Shown: positions 1 to 7,698, counted from the stretch's first letter. The stretch is 39,345 bases of DNA from JAGVSR01 sp031413815 (GCA_031413815.1 JANOFU010000001.1:1-39345); one strand, 5' to 3'. Numbers and translations are program-made. The notes: a model not told the origin generated them from the sequence alone.

Positions 1-89
1 CGCCCCATCCCCCCACCCCGGTACTTTTTCCCCCCAACCTTTTTTTTACGAGCGGCCGCCCGCGGGCCCCCGCGCCGTCGGCTCCGGAA
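1..89. other. Low-quality left end of the contig or insert
   Basis: This stretch is dominated by homopolymer runs of C, T and G unlike the rest of the window. Just before position 90 the in-frame codons read S-A-P-E, which fits the pyruvate kinase N-terminus (normally ...LGPASS-x-x-M). Further upstream the frame breaks down, which suggests indel errors at a read end. A NotI site (GCGGCCGC) lies at 52-59. The same site also occurs inside real genes here, for example in topA, so it does not prove a vector junction. Confidence 0.6.
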
Positions 90-1535
90 ATGGTTGAGCG
101 TCTCGTCCTCGCCGGCGTCGATGTATTCCGCATCAACATGAGCCACTCGACCCACGACCTAGCCCACACCTACACTGAAACCATCCGCGCCGTCGGTAAA
201 CGCCACCGCCACGCAGTCGGCGTGCTGTGCGATCTGCAAGGCCCGAAATTCAGGCTCGGTGAATTCAATGGCGGCCGCGTGTTCGTCAATGATGGCGCGG
301 TTTTCAAGTTCGACGCCGACAAGAGTGCCGGTTCGGCAGATCGGGTGTTCCTGCCACATCCTCAGATCTTCGATGCCGTCAAAGAAGGTCACATGCTCCT
401 TCTCGACGACGGCAAGATCCGTATGAGGGTGATTGAACGCAAAGGCTCGATCATTGCCGCCGAAGTCGTGACCGGTGGCGCGCTCGCAAGCCGCAAAGGT
501 ATCAGCTTGCCCGATACGCTTCTGCCGGTCAGCGCGCTCACCGAGAAGGATCGCGCAGATCTTGATTGCGCTCTGGCCATCAACGCTGACTGGATTGCAC
601 TGTCGTTCGTGCAACGCGCGCAGGACGTGATTGAGGCGAAAGACATCATTCAGAACCGCGCGGCTGTTTTGGTGAAGATTGAAAAGCCGTCGGCCATCGA
701 CGATCTCGATGCCATCATCGAAGCTGGCGACGGCTTTATGGTCGCGCGCGGCGATCTTGGCGTTGAAATGCCGGTTGAACGTGTGCCAGGCCTGCAGAAA
801 CAAATCACCCGCAAGGCGCGCGCCGCTGGCAAGCCCGTCGTCGTCGCAACGCAGATGCTGGAAAGCATGATCGCCTCGCCGATGCCGACACGCGCCGAAG
901 TTTCGGACGTGGCCGCCGCCGTGTTCGATGGGGCGGACGCGGTCATGCTCTCGGCCGAGTCGGCTGTTGGCCAATTCCCTGTGGAAGCGATCCAGATGAT
1001 GGACCGCGTCGCCATCGAAGTCGAAAGCGACCCCAGTTACGACAGCTTCATTCACGCCACCAAGTTTGAAAAGCAGCCGACCGGCGCCGACGCGATCGCC
1101 GCGGCTGCCTATGCGATCGCCAACACGGTCAAGGTGTCCGCCATTCTGTGCTACACGGCGACGGGCTCGACCGCACTGCGTGTTGCCCGCGAACGCCCCG
1201 GTCTTCCGGTCATCGGTCTGACGCCGATCATGCAAACGGCCCAGCGGCTCTCGCTTGTGTGGGGCATTCACACGGTGCTGACCGGCGACCCCGAAGATCT
1301 CGCACACATGGTGCGTAAGGCCAGCCAGATCGCGTTTGAAGAAGGGTTCGTGAAGCCCGGTGAAGGGCTCGTTATCACGTGCGGCGTACCGCTCGGATCG
1401 CCCGGGGCGACCAACATGATCCGTCTCGCGTTCATCGACGAGCACGGGCTGCCGGACGGCCATACGCCGGACGAATTCCCGACGGGCGGCAAGCGCCGCG
1501 GACCAACACCGGCCCCAGTGGACCGGAAGGTTTAG
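90..1535 (+). CDS. pyk: Pyruvate kinase, 5'-truncated
   Basis: The enzyme converts phosphoenolpyruvate and ADP to pyruvate and ATP, the last step of glycolysis, in the cytoplasm. The readable protein begins MVERLVLAGVDVFRINMSH. This aligns to about residue 19 onward of typical pyruvate kinases, so roughly 20-30 N-terminal residues are missing and the ATG at 90 is internal rather than the true start. Visible landmarks are the barrel segment VKIEKPSAIDD with the catalytic Lys, the metal and substrate motif ARGDLGVEMP, the family signature KPVVVATQMLESM, and MLSAESAVGQFP. A C-terminal allosteric domain follows, and the protein ends in a Pro/Arg-rich tail. It converges with the TPR gene 33 bases downstream. 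Confidence 0.93.
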   Translation: MVERLVLAGVDVFRINMSHSTHDLAHTYTETIRAVGKRHRHAVGVLCDLQGPKFRLGEFNGGRVFVNDGAVFKFDADKSAGSADRVFLPHPQIFDAVKEGHMLLLDDGKIRMRVIERKGSIIAAEVVTGGALASRKGISLPDTLLPVSALTEKDRADLDCALAINADWIALSFVQRAQDVIEAKDIIQNRAAVLVKIEKPSAIDDLDAIIEAGDGFMVARGDLGVEMPVERVPGLQKQITRKARAAGKPVVVATQMLESMIASPMPTRAEVSDVAAAVFDGADAVMLSAESAVGQFPVEAIQMMDRVAIEVESDPSYDSFIHATKFEKQPTGADAIAAAAYAIANTVKVSAILCYTATGSTALRVARERPGLPVIGLTPIMQTAQRLSLVWGIHTVLTGDPEDLAHMVRKASQIAFEEGFVKPGEGLVITCGVPLGSPGATNMIRLAFIDEHGLPDGHTPDEFPTGGKRRGPTPAPVDRKV

Positions 1536-1567
1536 TGGCCCGAGGTCGTGCGACGCTCATGCGCCGG

Positions 1568-2257
1568 TCAGATACCCTGACCTTCAATTTCGCGCGTCAA
1601 TTCCTTGAGCGCTTCGCTGGCGCCGGGCGAGTGCGGATGGGCCTTCAGAAGCTCCTTGTACGCGTCCAGCGCAGCCTTTTTCTCGCCCATGTTGCGCAGG
1701 ATCTGGGCAAGGCCTTCCAAGGCGCGGAAGTGCCGGGGTTCAAGGGCGAGTGTCCGGCGAAGATCCCCAAGCGCACGGGAAAAATCCTGTTGGCCGTAGT
1801 AGACAAACGCGCGGCGATTAAAGGCCTCGGCATAGTCGGGCTGCAATTCGACCACGGAGTCCAACAGGCGCTGCGCCAATGGCTTTTGACCGGCGTTGAA
1901 TGCCGCGATGGCTCGTTGCATCAGAAGGTCGGTTGTAGGACTGCCGGAGTTTGCCCATAGCCGGTCAATCGACGCCGTAATTGCCTCGGCGCGGGCCGCA
2001 TCTGGCGCTTTGGCGAGTTCGCTATAAAGACCATCGAGCAGTTCAGCGCGGATCTCGGGCGTCACCTGCGGGCCGGCAGGATCGTTTGGCTTTTGTGGCT
2101 TGGCACGCGGCGGAAGCTTTGGTTGGGGTGCTTGCCCATCCTGGGTTGCGGGCGCGTTCGCGGGCGCTTGAGCCACGACATGGGCAGGACTGGCACCGAG
2201 ACCGGTCAGCAGAGCGATAGCGGCCACGAACGGCCATCGGATGCGATGTGTCATCAT
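1568..2257 (-). CDS. Secreted tetratricopeptide-repeat protein
   Basis: About 229 aa. I chose the ATG at 2257 (the ATG at 2254 is equally possible) because it puts a signal peptide at the N-terminus: basic THRIRW, a hydrophobic core, and a likely cleavage near AHVVAQA. Starts further upstream add an untypical leader. A Pro/Lys-rich linker (PKLPPRAKPQKPND) follows. The C-terminal half has TPR-like helix pairs with the usual A-x-x-x-A-x-x-P spacing (LQPDYAEAFNRRAFVYY, LEPRHFRALEGLAQIL, KAHPHSPGASEAL). Secreted TPR proteins usually mediate protein contacts, and no enzyme motif is visible. The gene lies between convergent pyk and rpmJ on the same strand. The specific role is unknown. Confidence 0.8.
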   Translation of the reverse strand: MMTHRIRWPFVAAIALLTGLGASPAHVVAQAPANAPATQDGQAPQPKLPPRAKPQKPNDPAGPQVTPEIRAELLDGLYSELAKAPDAARAEAITASIDRLWANSGSPTTDLLMQRAIAAFNAGQKPLAQRLLDSVVELQPDYAEAFNRRAFVYYGQQDFSRALGDLRRTLALEPRHFRALEGLAQILRNMGEKKAALDAYKELLKAHPHSPGASEALKELTREIEGQGI

Positions 2258-2388
2258 GACGGAAACAATAGCGATCCGCTGCGCCGCCGTCAAAACGCGA
2301 AGACTTGATGGGCCACCCAACAGCAAAGCCCCCTACGGTCACACCGCAGGGGACTCTGTAATTCAGCGCATAATCCATCGCCTCCGCT

Positions 2389-2514
2389 TCAGCCCTGGCG
2401 GGCTTTGAAGCGGCGATGCGTCTTGTTGATGATGTAGACGCGGCCTTTACGGCGCACGATGCGGTTGTCGCGATGGCGCGACCGCAGAGACTTCAATGAA
2501 TTCCGGACTTTCAT
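2389..2514 (-). CDS. rpmJ: 50S ribosomal protein L36 (41-aa type)
   Basis: The translation is 41 aa, starts MKVRNSLKSLRSRHRDNRI and ends THRRFKARQG, with about a third basic residues. This is the longer L36 form (YkgO-like, without the four zinc-binding Cys), which is standard in Alphaproteobacteria. It lacks the CxxC...C...H zinc ribbon of the 37-38-aa form, so its folding should not depend on zinc. It binds 23S rRNA in the large subunit. It is a stand-alone gene, with the TPR gene about 130 bases downstream on the same strand. It is easy to miss because it is short. Confidence 0.95.
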   Translation of the reverse strand: MKVRNSLKSLRSRHRDNRIVRRKGRVYIINKTHRRFKARQG

Positions 2515-2736
2515 GGCAGATACCGATCGTCTTGGTTGAGCCCCTACGAAACAACCTCGAGCCGCACCGGGATGCCGGTGGGCGGGCCGAACCGCTTATA
2601 GAGCGCTGGAAAAGTTGCCGGAACGTATGCGGGACGCGGACGGCTGTCAACAATCAGCATAGGGCCCGTCAGCCCTGGCTTGGGACTCACGACAGGTTGT
2701 CGCAATGGGCGCCCAAACACGAGCAACGGCCGAAAA

Positions 2737-2811
2737 TGGTGGGCACTACAGGGATCGAACCTGTGACCCCTTCCATGTCAAGGAAGTGCTCTACCGCTGA
2801 GCTAAGTGCCC
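2737..2811 (-). tRNA. tRNA-Val (GAC)
   Basis: On the minus strand the 5' end GGGCACT pairs over 7 bp with AGTGCCC, followed by discriminator A and an encoded CCA (2737-2739). A D-arm (AGCTCAGCGGTAGAGC), an anticodon stem-loop CTTCC-TTGACAT-GGAAG and a T-arm with loop TTCGATC are all present. The anticodon is GAC (complement of 2777-2779), which reads GUC and GUU valine codons. Without CCA it is 72 nt. No second tRNA lies nearby. Confidence 0.97.
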
Positions 2812-2906
2812 GGATGCACCGGTTTTCCGATATCAGGGAGCGCCCCGTATATCGACATTAACCGCGCGAGGCAAGCGCACGGAACTTGAAAAATGCGCCC
2901 AAAAGG

Positions 2907-3293
2907 TCAGGCGGCCAGTAGCCGCTCTACCTCGCGGACTAGGTCCTTCAAGTGGAACGGTTTTGAGAGAACCCGGGCATCCTTCGGAGCTTGTGAGTCA
3001 TTGTTCAGAACGACGGCCGCAAAGCCGGTAATGAACATGATTTTGAGGTCGGGATCGAGTTCGCTGGCGCGCCGGGCCAGTTCAATCCCGTCCATCCGGG
3101 GCATCACAATATCTGTCAAAAGAAGCGTAAAGGGCTCATGTTGTAGCCGTTCCAAGGCTTCCACCCCGTTTGGCGACCCGATGACATCGTAACCGGCCTT
3201 GGTCAGAGCCCTTTCCAGGAAGCCTCTCATAGAGTCGTCGTCTTCCGCCAACAAGATGCGGTGCACGGGAACACGGGACGGATTGACGGTCAT
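2907..3293 (-). CDS. cpdR: CpdR-type single-domain response regulator
   Basis: 128 aa, a receiver (REC) domain with no output domain. In Caulobacter and rhizobia, unphosphorylated CpdR docks to ClpXP and licenses degradation of cell-cycle substrates. The CckA-ChpT phosphorelay switches it off. The sequence has the acidic pocket (AEDDD at 17-21), the phospho-acceptor Asp61 in LLLTDIVMPRMDG, the conserved Thr of FITGFAAV and the Lys of VLSKPF. The stretches LLLTDIVMP, GIELARRASELDPDLK and FITGFAAV match the CpdR subfamily closely. The start at 3293 adds about 10 residues before the domain. A GTG nine codons in would give a protein closer in length to known CpdR. It is divergent from the amidohydrolase. 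Confidence 0.9.
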   Translation of the reverse strand: MTVNPSRVPVHRILLAEDDDSMRGFLERALTKAGYDVIGSPNGVEALERLQHEPFTLLLTDIVMPRMDGIELARRASELDPDLKIMFITGFAAVVLNNDSQAPKDARVLSKPFHLKDLVREVERLLAA

Positions 3294-3619
3294 GTTGGAG
3301 CAATACCAAATGGAAGACGGCGTAATTTAGCTGAGTTCGCGCGCAGTGCCACCGAAATTTGACGCTACCTTGGTAAAGGGACAATGAAGGAATTGCTTTT
3401 TGTTGTGACTGGCGTAGTGCAACCTGCCGCGTGTCCTGTCGCAAATCTCTCATGGACTCACTAGAGTCACGCTGAGACGAGGCTGTCCGGCGAGCAAGAG
3501 TCGGGGCAACTGGGACAGGGCTGATGGTCCGTGTTTCAATATGTTTTAAGAAGACTAGGCCTCGTAAACGTCCCGAATGAACCGCCAGAATGAACGGCCC
3601 GAGTAAACGGAATGACGTG

Positions 3620-4519
3620 ATGCCTATAACCGACGACACGTCGATCGCCGAGCAACTCGACCCGCCTTTCACGGTGTCGGCGCCTGCGTCACTATCAACT
3701 CCGTTCGTGTTCTGCTCGCCGCATTCGGGGCGGGTCTATACCGATCATTTTTTGAGCCAATCGCGTCTCGACCCAAAGTCCCTGCGCAAGTCTGAAGACT
3801 ACTTTGTGGACGAACTTTTCGAAAGCGTGGCGTCGTTGGGCGCGCCGCTGATCGCCGCCCGGTTTCCTCGCGCTTACCTCGACGTCAATCGCGAGCCCTA
3901 CGAACTCGATCCAGAGCTGTTTTTTGAGACGTTGCCGGACTGGGCCAACGCCCAGTCCATCCGCGTCGCCGGTGGCCTTGGCACCATCGCCCGCATTGTC
4001 GCCGATGGCGAAGAAATTTATCGAGAACCGCTGCCCCTCAGTGCGGCGCTTGCGCGTATTGAGCGATTGTACAAGCCGTTCCACGCGGCTTTGACGGATC
4101 TCATCAATCAAGCCCGGGCGCACTTTGGCTATGCCATTCTGGTCGATTGCCACTCGATGCCGTCGTCGCTGCTGGCCTCCTCCAACGGTCCGCGCCCCGA
4201 TATCGTCATCGGCGATCGCTTCGGAACGTCCTGCGACCCCAAACTCACGCGGATGGTCAAACAGGCGTTCGCGGGAGCCGGATACGACGTGCAAATGAAC
4301 CGGCCGTATGCCGGCGGTTACATCACCGAGCATTACGGCAAGCCGCACAAAGGTCTGCATGCCCTGCAAATCGAAATCAATCGCGGCCTGTACATCAACG
4401 AGTCGACGCTGGCCACAACCCATGGCTTTGAGATTTTGAAGTCGGACCTAGCCAAACTGGCCGGGCAGTTCTTCGCCGAAGCGCCCCAGCTCTTGGAACG
4501 CCGGGCAGCGGCCGAATAG
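3620..4519 (+). CDS. N-formylglutamate amidohydrolase family protein
   Basis: About 299 aa from the ATG at 3620, which has a weak GGA 8 bases upstream. An in-frame ATG at 3590 would add 10 residues. The family hydrolyses N-formyl-L-glutamate to glutamate and formate, and some members act on other N-acyl amino acids. The sequence has the N-terminal SPHSGRVY motif (His, likely metal ligand), a central LVDCHSMPSS motif and YITEHYGKPHKGLHALQIEINR near the C-terminus, all typical of the family. No hut genes are adjacent, so a role in histidine degradation is not supported. The roughly 325 bases upstream, shared with divergent cpdR, contain no gene I can support. Confidence 0.88.
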   Translation: MPITDDTSIAEQLDPPFTVSAPASLSTPFVFCSPHSGRVYTDHFLSQSRLDPKSLRKSEDYFVDELFESVASLGAPLIAARFPRAYLDVNREPYELDPELFFETLPDWANAQSIRVAGGLGTIARIVADGEEIYREPLPLSAALARIERLYKPFHAALTDLINQARAHFGYAILVDCHSMPSSLLASSNGPRPDIVIGDRFGTSCDPKLTRMVKQAFAGAGYDVQMNRPYAGGYITEHYGKPHKGLHALQIEINRGLYINESTLATTHGFEILKSDLAKLAGQFFAEAPQLLERRAAAE

Positions 4520-4594
4520 CTATGCGGCTCTGGTGGTGCTGCGATGCAATATTTCCGAAGTTGCGCCACGGCCAGCGACAGATAAGGGACCTAC

Positions 4595-4625
4595 AAAAAA
4601 AAGGGCCATCCGCGCGGGATGGCCC
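4595..4625 (-). terminator. Intrinsic terminator of small RNA copy 1
   Basis: On the minus strand GGGCCATCC pairs perfectly with GGATGGCCC (9 bp, 5-nt loop) and is followed directly by eight T. The run of A on the plus strand at 4595-4602 shows that the terminator works on the minus strand. It therefore cannot serve the amidohydrolase upstream. Confidence 0.85.
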
Positions 4626-4688
4626 AAGTCTAGGGAGGAAACGCCCAAGGAGGGCTGCAAAGCGGCGAGCAATCTCGCCATATCGCAC
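4595..4688 (-). ncRNA. Candidate small RNA, copy 1, with anti-SD motif
   Basis: Read on the minus strand, this segment has a 5' hairpin GGCGAG-ATTG-CTCGCC (4664-4679), then a short GCCC/GGGC hairpin, then a single-stranded GTTTCCTCCCTAGACTT, then a perfect 9-bp terminator stem followed by eight T. The CCUCCC core is complementary to a Shine-Dalgarno sequence, a hallmark of alphaproteobacterial trans-acting sRNAs. The same core recurs at 4816-4909 with compensatory changes in the stems. The 5' end is inferred from a weak -10-like CATAAT (4700-4695), giving about 94 nt. I cannot assign an Rfam family from the sequence alone. Confidence 0.6.
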
Positions 4689-4815
4689 TGCAAAATTATG
4701 GGTGCAGTTCCAAATGGACAACTGCTATTTTTGCAGAGCTGCCAGACGGGAATCGACAGGCTCGAGAGCGGACTTAATCCAATTGCGTTTGAGCTAAGCA
4801 CTTGCCCCAGAACGG

Positions 4816-4845
4816 AAAAGAGGCCGTTCGGCGTAGCGAACGGCC
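4816..4845 (-). terminator. Intrinsic terminator of small RNA copy 2
   Basis: On the minus strand GGCCGTTCG pairs with CGAACGGCC (9 bp, 6-nt loop) and is followed by TCTTTT. The stem differs in sequence from that of copy 1 but has the same length and position. Confidence 0.75.
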
Positions 4846-4909
4846 CAAGTCTAGGGAGGAAACGCCCGTAGTGGGCTACGGAAACGCGGAAGTGCAACCG
4901 TGTTCCGTG
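4816..4909 (-). ncRNA. Candidate small RNA, copy 2, with anti-SD motif
   Basis: This is a second copy of the core GGGCGTTTCCTCCCTAGACTT (complement of 4846-4867), flanked by a terminator hairpin and an upstream hairpin CCGTAG-CCCA-CTACGG (4866-4881). The stem sequences differ from copy 1 while base pairing is kept, which indicates selection on RNA structure. The CCUCCC loop is identical. A plausible promoter (TTGCCC, 17 bp, CATCTT at 4944-4916) would start the RNA near 4909, again about 94 nt. The two copies lie head-to-tail about 130 bp apart on the same strand. Confidence 0.6.
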
Positions 4910-4915
4910 ATGAAA

Positions 4916-4944
4916 AAGATGCCTGTGTTCGCACGCCAGGGCAA
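4916..4944 (-). promoter_or_regulatory. Possible promoter of small RNA copy 2
   Basis: On the minus strand there is TTGCCC (-35-like, 4944-4939), a 17-bp spacer and CATCTT (-10-like, 4921-4916). The match to the housekeeping consensus is moderate. The call rests mainly on its distance to the terminator. Confidence 0.3.
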
Positions 4945-5106
4945 TGCAAGCGGCGGTGCCGCCCGGCTTTCGCTGGAAGTTGATGCATGGTAGCAACAGG
5001 CCGGCTGATTAATCAACATCCGCATACGGTTAGACTACGCGGTCAAGCCTTATGAAACGACATAGCTGAGTGACTTTTGAAGACTTTGGGGAGCGAGGCA
5101 CCACCT

Positions 5107-5916
5107 GTGACGGGAATACATCAGACCGGTTTGCCGAAACTCCTCGCCTGTGCCCATGCCCTGGCAGATACCTCGGCTCAGGCGATCCTTCCTTACTTTC
5201 GCCAGCAGATCGCGGTGGACAACAAGGCGTCGGGCCAGGACTTTGACCCGGTGACCGCCGCCGATCAGGCTGCCGAACGGTCGATCTCTGACTACCTGCG
5301 CAAAAACCACCCGGCCCACGGCATGGTCGGCGAAGAATTTGGCACCCACCAGGCAGACGCCCACCTCAAGTGGGTGATCGACCCGATCGATGGTACGCGG
5401 GCCTTCATCATGGGCTCGCCCTTGTGGGGCACGCTGATCGGACTTCTCGCGGCGGAGAAGCCGGTGCTCGGCATCATGAACCAGCCTTTCACCGGCGAAC
5501 GCTTCTGGTCGGATGGCGCAGCCTCCTTCATGACCACCCCTCACATCTCAAATGCCCAGCGAATCATAACACGGCCGTGCACAACGTTGAGTGCGGCCAC
5601 GCTGGTCACCACGCATCCCGATACGTTCACAACTGGCGACGAACAGGAACGCTTCGCCCGCGTCAAATCACAGGCGCGCATGACGCGCTACGGCGGCGAC
5701 TGCTACGGCTACTGCCTGCTCGCGGCCGGCTTCGTCGATGTGATCATTGAAACCGGATTGAAGCCGTATGACGTGGTAGCCTTGATCCCCATTGTCGAAA
5801 CGGCCGGCGGCCGTATGACCACGTGGCAGGGCGGAAGTGCGGCCAACGGTGGACAGATCGTGGCCACGGGCGATCCCAAGCTCCACGATGTTGTTTTGCA
5901 ACTGCTCGCGGACTAA
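5107..5916 (+). CDS. hisN: Histidinol-phosphatase, inositol monophosphatase type
   Basis: About 269 aa. The enzyme removes phosphate from L-histidinol phosphate, the penultimate part of histidine synthesis. I prefer the GTG at 5107 because GGGGAGCGAGG lies 8 bases upstream. A TTG at 5077 would add ten residues. The IMPase-fold metal motifs are all present: VGEEFG, WVIDPIDGTRAFI (the two metal-binding Asp), and KPYDVVALIPIVETAGG with the third metal Asp. The GTRAFI and KPYD patterns favour HisN over generic inositol phosphatases, which have GTTNF and PWD. The gene ends 15 bases from the convergent hydrolase. The approximately 590 bases upstream hold the two small RNAs. Confidence 0.88.
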   Translation: MTGIHQTGLPKLLACAHALADTSAQAILPYFRQQIAVDNKASGQDFDPVTAADQAAERSISDYLRKNHPAHGMVGEEFGTHQADAHLKWVIDPIDGTRAFIMGSPLWGTLIGLLAAEKPVLGIMNQPFTGERFWSDGAASFMTTPHISNAQRIITRPCTTLSAATLVTTHPDTFTTGDEQERFARVKSQARMTRYGGDCYGYCLLAAGFVDVIIETGLKPYDVVALIPIVETAGGRMTTWQGGSAANGGQIVATGDPKLHDVVLQLLAD

Positions 5917-5931
5917 GAGCGCTCCGTCGAC

Positions 5932-6891
5932 TCACGCCGCGATGTTTTGCACGCCGAGGTACGCGTCGAACGCGGCCCAGAACCGCATTCGGACGGCATC
6001 CGACTCTTGCAAAATCTCGTGGCGCGAGCCCGGCAACAGAATGTGCGTGCCAATTTTCAAGCGCACGCCAAAGTCTTCCACCGCACGCGTCGACACGATC
6101 TTGTCAGCGCCCGCCGCGAACAACAGCAGCGGCACCTGGACGGACGAGGGATAGCGCGGTGCCGACAAGCGCGTCATGCAGCGGTAGGCGGCGCGCACCC
6201 ACCCGATGGTTGGCGACCCCAAGCGCAGCGCAGGTGCGGCATCAAGAATCGACCGGTTGCGGGTCCAGCGTTCCAGGTCCGAAGTGAAATCGTTGCCGTC
6301 AAATTGCCGCCAGTCGCGCAACTCATCGCTGCCGCCATAGACGTAGGATTGCGAAAATCCAACAAGGCTACCGATCTCGGCGTAGGCGCGCGCGATCGTT
6401 TGCGGCACACCGACCTTGGAATCATGGAACGCGATCATCGGCGCGGTCAACACCATGCGCTCAAACCACGACCCGGGGTGCACAGCGTTGCGCAGGAGAA
6501 TGGCGCCACCCATGGAATGGCCCATTGCGGTGTACGGCGGCGGACAATCGGGCAGCACGATCTCCTGCATAAAGCGCCGCAAATCGAGATCGTACTCAGC
6601 GAAATCATAGACGTAGCCCTTGTGCGGGTTTCCGGGTACGCGCTGCGAACCGCCCTGCCCGCGCCAATCCAACGTGGCCACGGCAAACCCGCGGCGACGC
6701 AAATCAGCAATCACTTCGAAGTATTTTTCGACGAACTCGCCGCGGCCGCCGAATAGGCACACGGTCCCCCGGCGGGGCCCGCGCGTTGCCTCCCATCGCG
6801 CAAAGCGCAGCATCGTGCCGTCGTAGGCTTTGAGACGGCCCACCATCCCGCCGCTTGGCACAGGATTCTTGGCAAGCGAAATCAGCTCCAT
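5932..6891 (-). CDS. Alpha/beta hydrolase, lysophospholipase or monoacylglycerol lipase type
   Basis: About 319 aa from the ATG at 6891, which is preceded by GGAGG 12 bases upstream. An ATG at 6918 adds nine residues without a ribosome-binding site. The nucleophile elbow GHSMGG puts the catalytic Ser at residue 126. The acid is probably the Asp of AAGADKIV and the base is the His of PGSRHEIL. Earlier landmarks are the oxyanion segment LFGGRGEFVEKY and TLDWRGQGGSQR, typical of PldB-like serine aminopeptidase S33 or lysophospholipase proteins. The likely substrates are lysophospholipids or monoacylglycerols at the membrane. No signal peptide is visible. Confidence 0.85.
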   Translation of the reverse strand: MELISLAKNPVPSGGMVGRLKAYDGTMLRFARWEATRGPRRGTVCLFGGRGEFVEKYFEVIADLRRRGFAVATLDWRGQGGSQRVPGNPHKGYVYDFAEYDLDLRRFMQEIVLPDCPPPYTAMGHSMGGAILLRNAVHPGSWFERMVLTAPMIAFHDSKVGVPQTIARAYAEIGSLVGFSQSYVYGGSDELRDWRQFDGNDFTSDLERWTRNRSILDAAPALRLGSPTIGWVRAAYRCMTRLSAPRYPSSVQVPLLLFAAGADKIVSTRAVEDFGVRLKIGTHILLPGSRHEILQESDAVRMRFWAAFDAYLGVQNIAA

Positions 6892-6997
6892 ACCGCTGTC
6901 AGTCCTCCCCGCATGCAAGAGCTGAGATTAGCACAGCGGGGCCGCTTGACCAACGTGAAGAGGGGGAAGAAAGAGAGGCAGTGGGCTTTCCCCTATT

Positions 6998-7178
6998 CCC
7001 GTCATCCCCTCGCGTTTGAGCGCAGCGAAAGGGAAGCACGGCGGGGATCCAGGCAAGCCGATGGCTGGGTGTGATGTGAGAGCGAGCAAGGTGCCTTGTC
7101 CTTTTCTGTCCGACGCTTGTCTGGGTCCCCGCCTGCCGCCCTCCGGTGCGGTCGCGCTGCGACGCGGGGATGACGGAG
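6998..7178. repeat. Nested palindromic intergenic repeat
   Basis: The outer arms CCGTCATCCCC (from 6999) and GGGGATGACGG (to about 7176) face each other. Inside, GCGGGGATCCAGGCAAGC (about 7034-7050) faces GCTTGTCTGGGTCCCCGC (about 7112-7129). This CGTCATCCCCGCG...CGCGGGGATGACG pattern is a common dispersed palindrome in rhizobial-type genomes. No open reading frame of note lies inside. Confidence 0.65.
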
Positions 7179-7187
7179 GGGGTGTGG

Positions 7188-7270
7188 GGTTCAGGGTGTC
7201 GGGTGTTGAGTAAGTGACATGTCGTCATACTGCCCGGTCCTGAAGAACCCTACACCCGGCACCCTGAACC
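7188..7270. repeat. 19-bp inverted repeat
   Basis: The arm at 7188-7206 (GGTTCAGGGTGTCGGGTGT) matches the complement of 7252-7270 with a single T/C difference, which would be a G-U pair on one strand. The loop is about 45 nt. It follows directly after the preceding palindrome and may belong to the same element. Confidence 0.55.
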
Positions 7271-7330
7271 CTCTTTTCACTGCTCACGCACTCCGCGATC
7301 TTGCGATCCGGAGAGAGACGGCTGAGGGGT

Positions 7331-7531
7331 GCGGGGCGGCCGGGGCCGCTCGGGCAATCCGTGGTGGTAGAGAAGCGACGCGAGCCGCCCCGCGACAGGA
7401 TTTTGGGCCTATGAGCGCCCGTTACGCGGTTTCCCCGCATCCTGGACTTGCACCGGGTGGACGACCTGAGCCTTCCGCCAGCGCGCGTGCGTGACACCCG
7501 AAGACGGAACCTGCCTCCCGGTCCACACCGT
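7331..7531. other. Possible structured RNA segment, family unknown
   Basis: No convincing gene covers this GC-rich stretch, but it contains several complementary segments: a 10-bp helix GCGGGGCGGC/GCCGCCCCGC (7331-7340 with 7384-7393), CAGGAT/ATCCTG (7396-7401 with 7439-7444) enclosing two small hairpins, GTGGAC/GTCCAC (7457-7462 with 7521-7526), and TTCCG/CGGAA inside it. On the minus strand GGTGCAAGTCC (7454-7444) recalls one conserved element of cobalamin riboswitches. The invariant CCCGC-x-ACTG and the B12 box are absent in the right order, so I do not call one. Orientation is uncertain. Confidence 0.3.
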
Positions 7532-7698
7532 TGAGACGCCTCTTAAGCAGCGCCCCCTCACGGACCGGGATGCGCGCAGTATGGGCGAGGTTTTGAGCGC
7601 GGGGATAAGTTCGGTGTTTTGGATAGAAGAAATTTCCAGTTAACGCGGCAGCGATGGTGAATGGGCGACGTAGCTTTAGGGCTGCGGTCTGCACTGTA

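Noticed and set aside
159..1463. A 434-aa minus-strand open frame
   Set aside because: It is a shadow of pyk, whose plus-strand motifs are unmistakable. The frame has no family resemblance and is rich in His and Arg, as expected for antisense of GC-rich codons.
2496..2861. A 121-aa plus-strand frame with the peptide GTTGIEPVTPSMSRKCSTAELSA
   Set aside because: It runs antisense through the tRNA-Val gene. This peptide is the classic product of mis-annotating the reverse complement of a tRNA.
7331..7531. A cobalamin riboswitch
   Set aside because: The GGTGCAAGTCC element is on the minus strand, but the invariant CCCGC-x-ACTG segment is absent. A B12-box-like CCGAAGACGGAACCTGCC is on the opposite strand. 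No cobalamin gene lies downstream.
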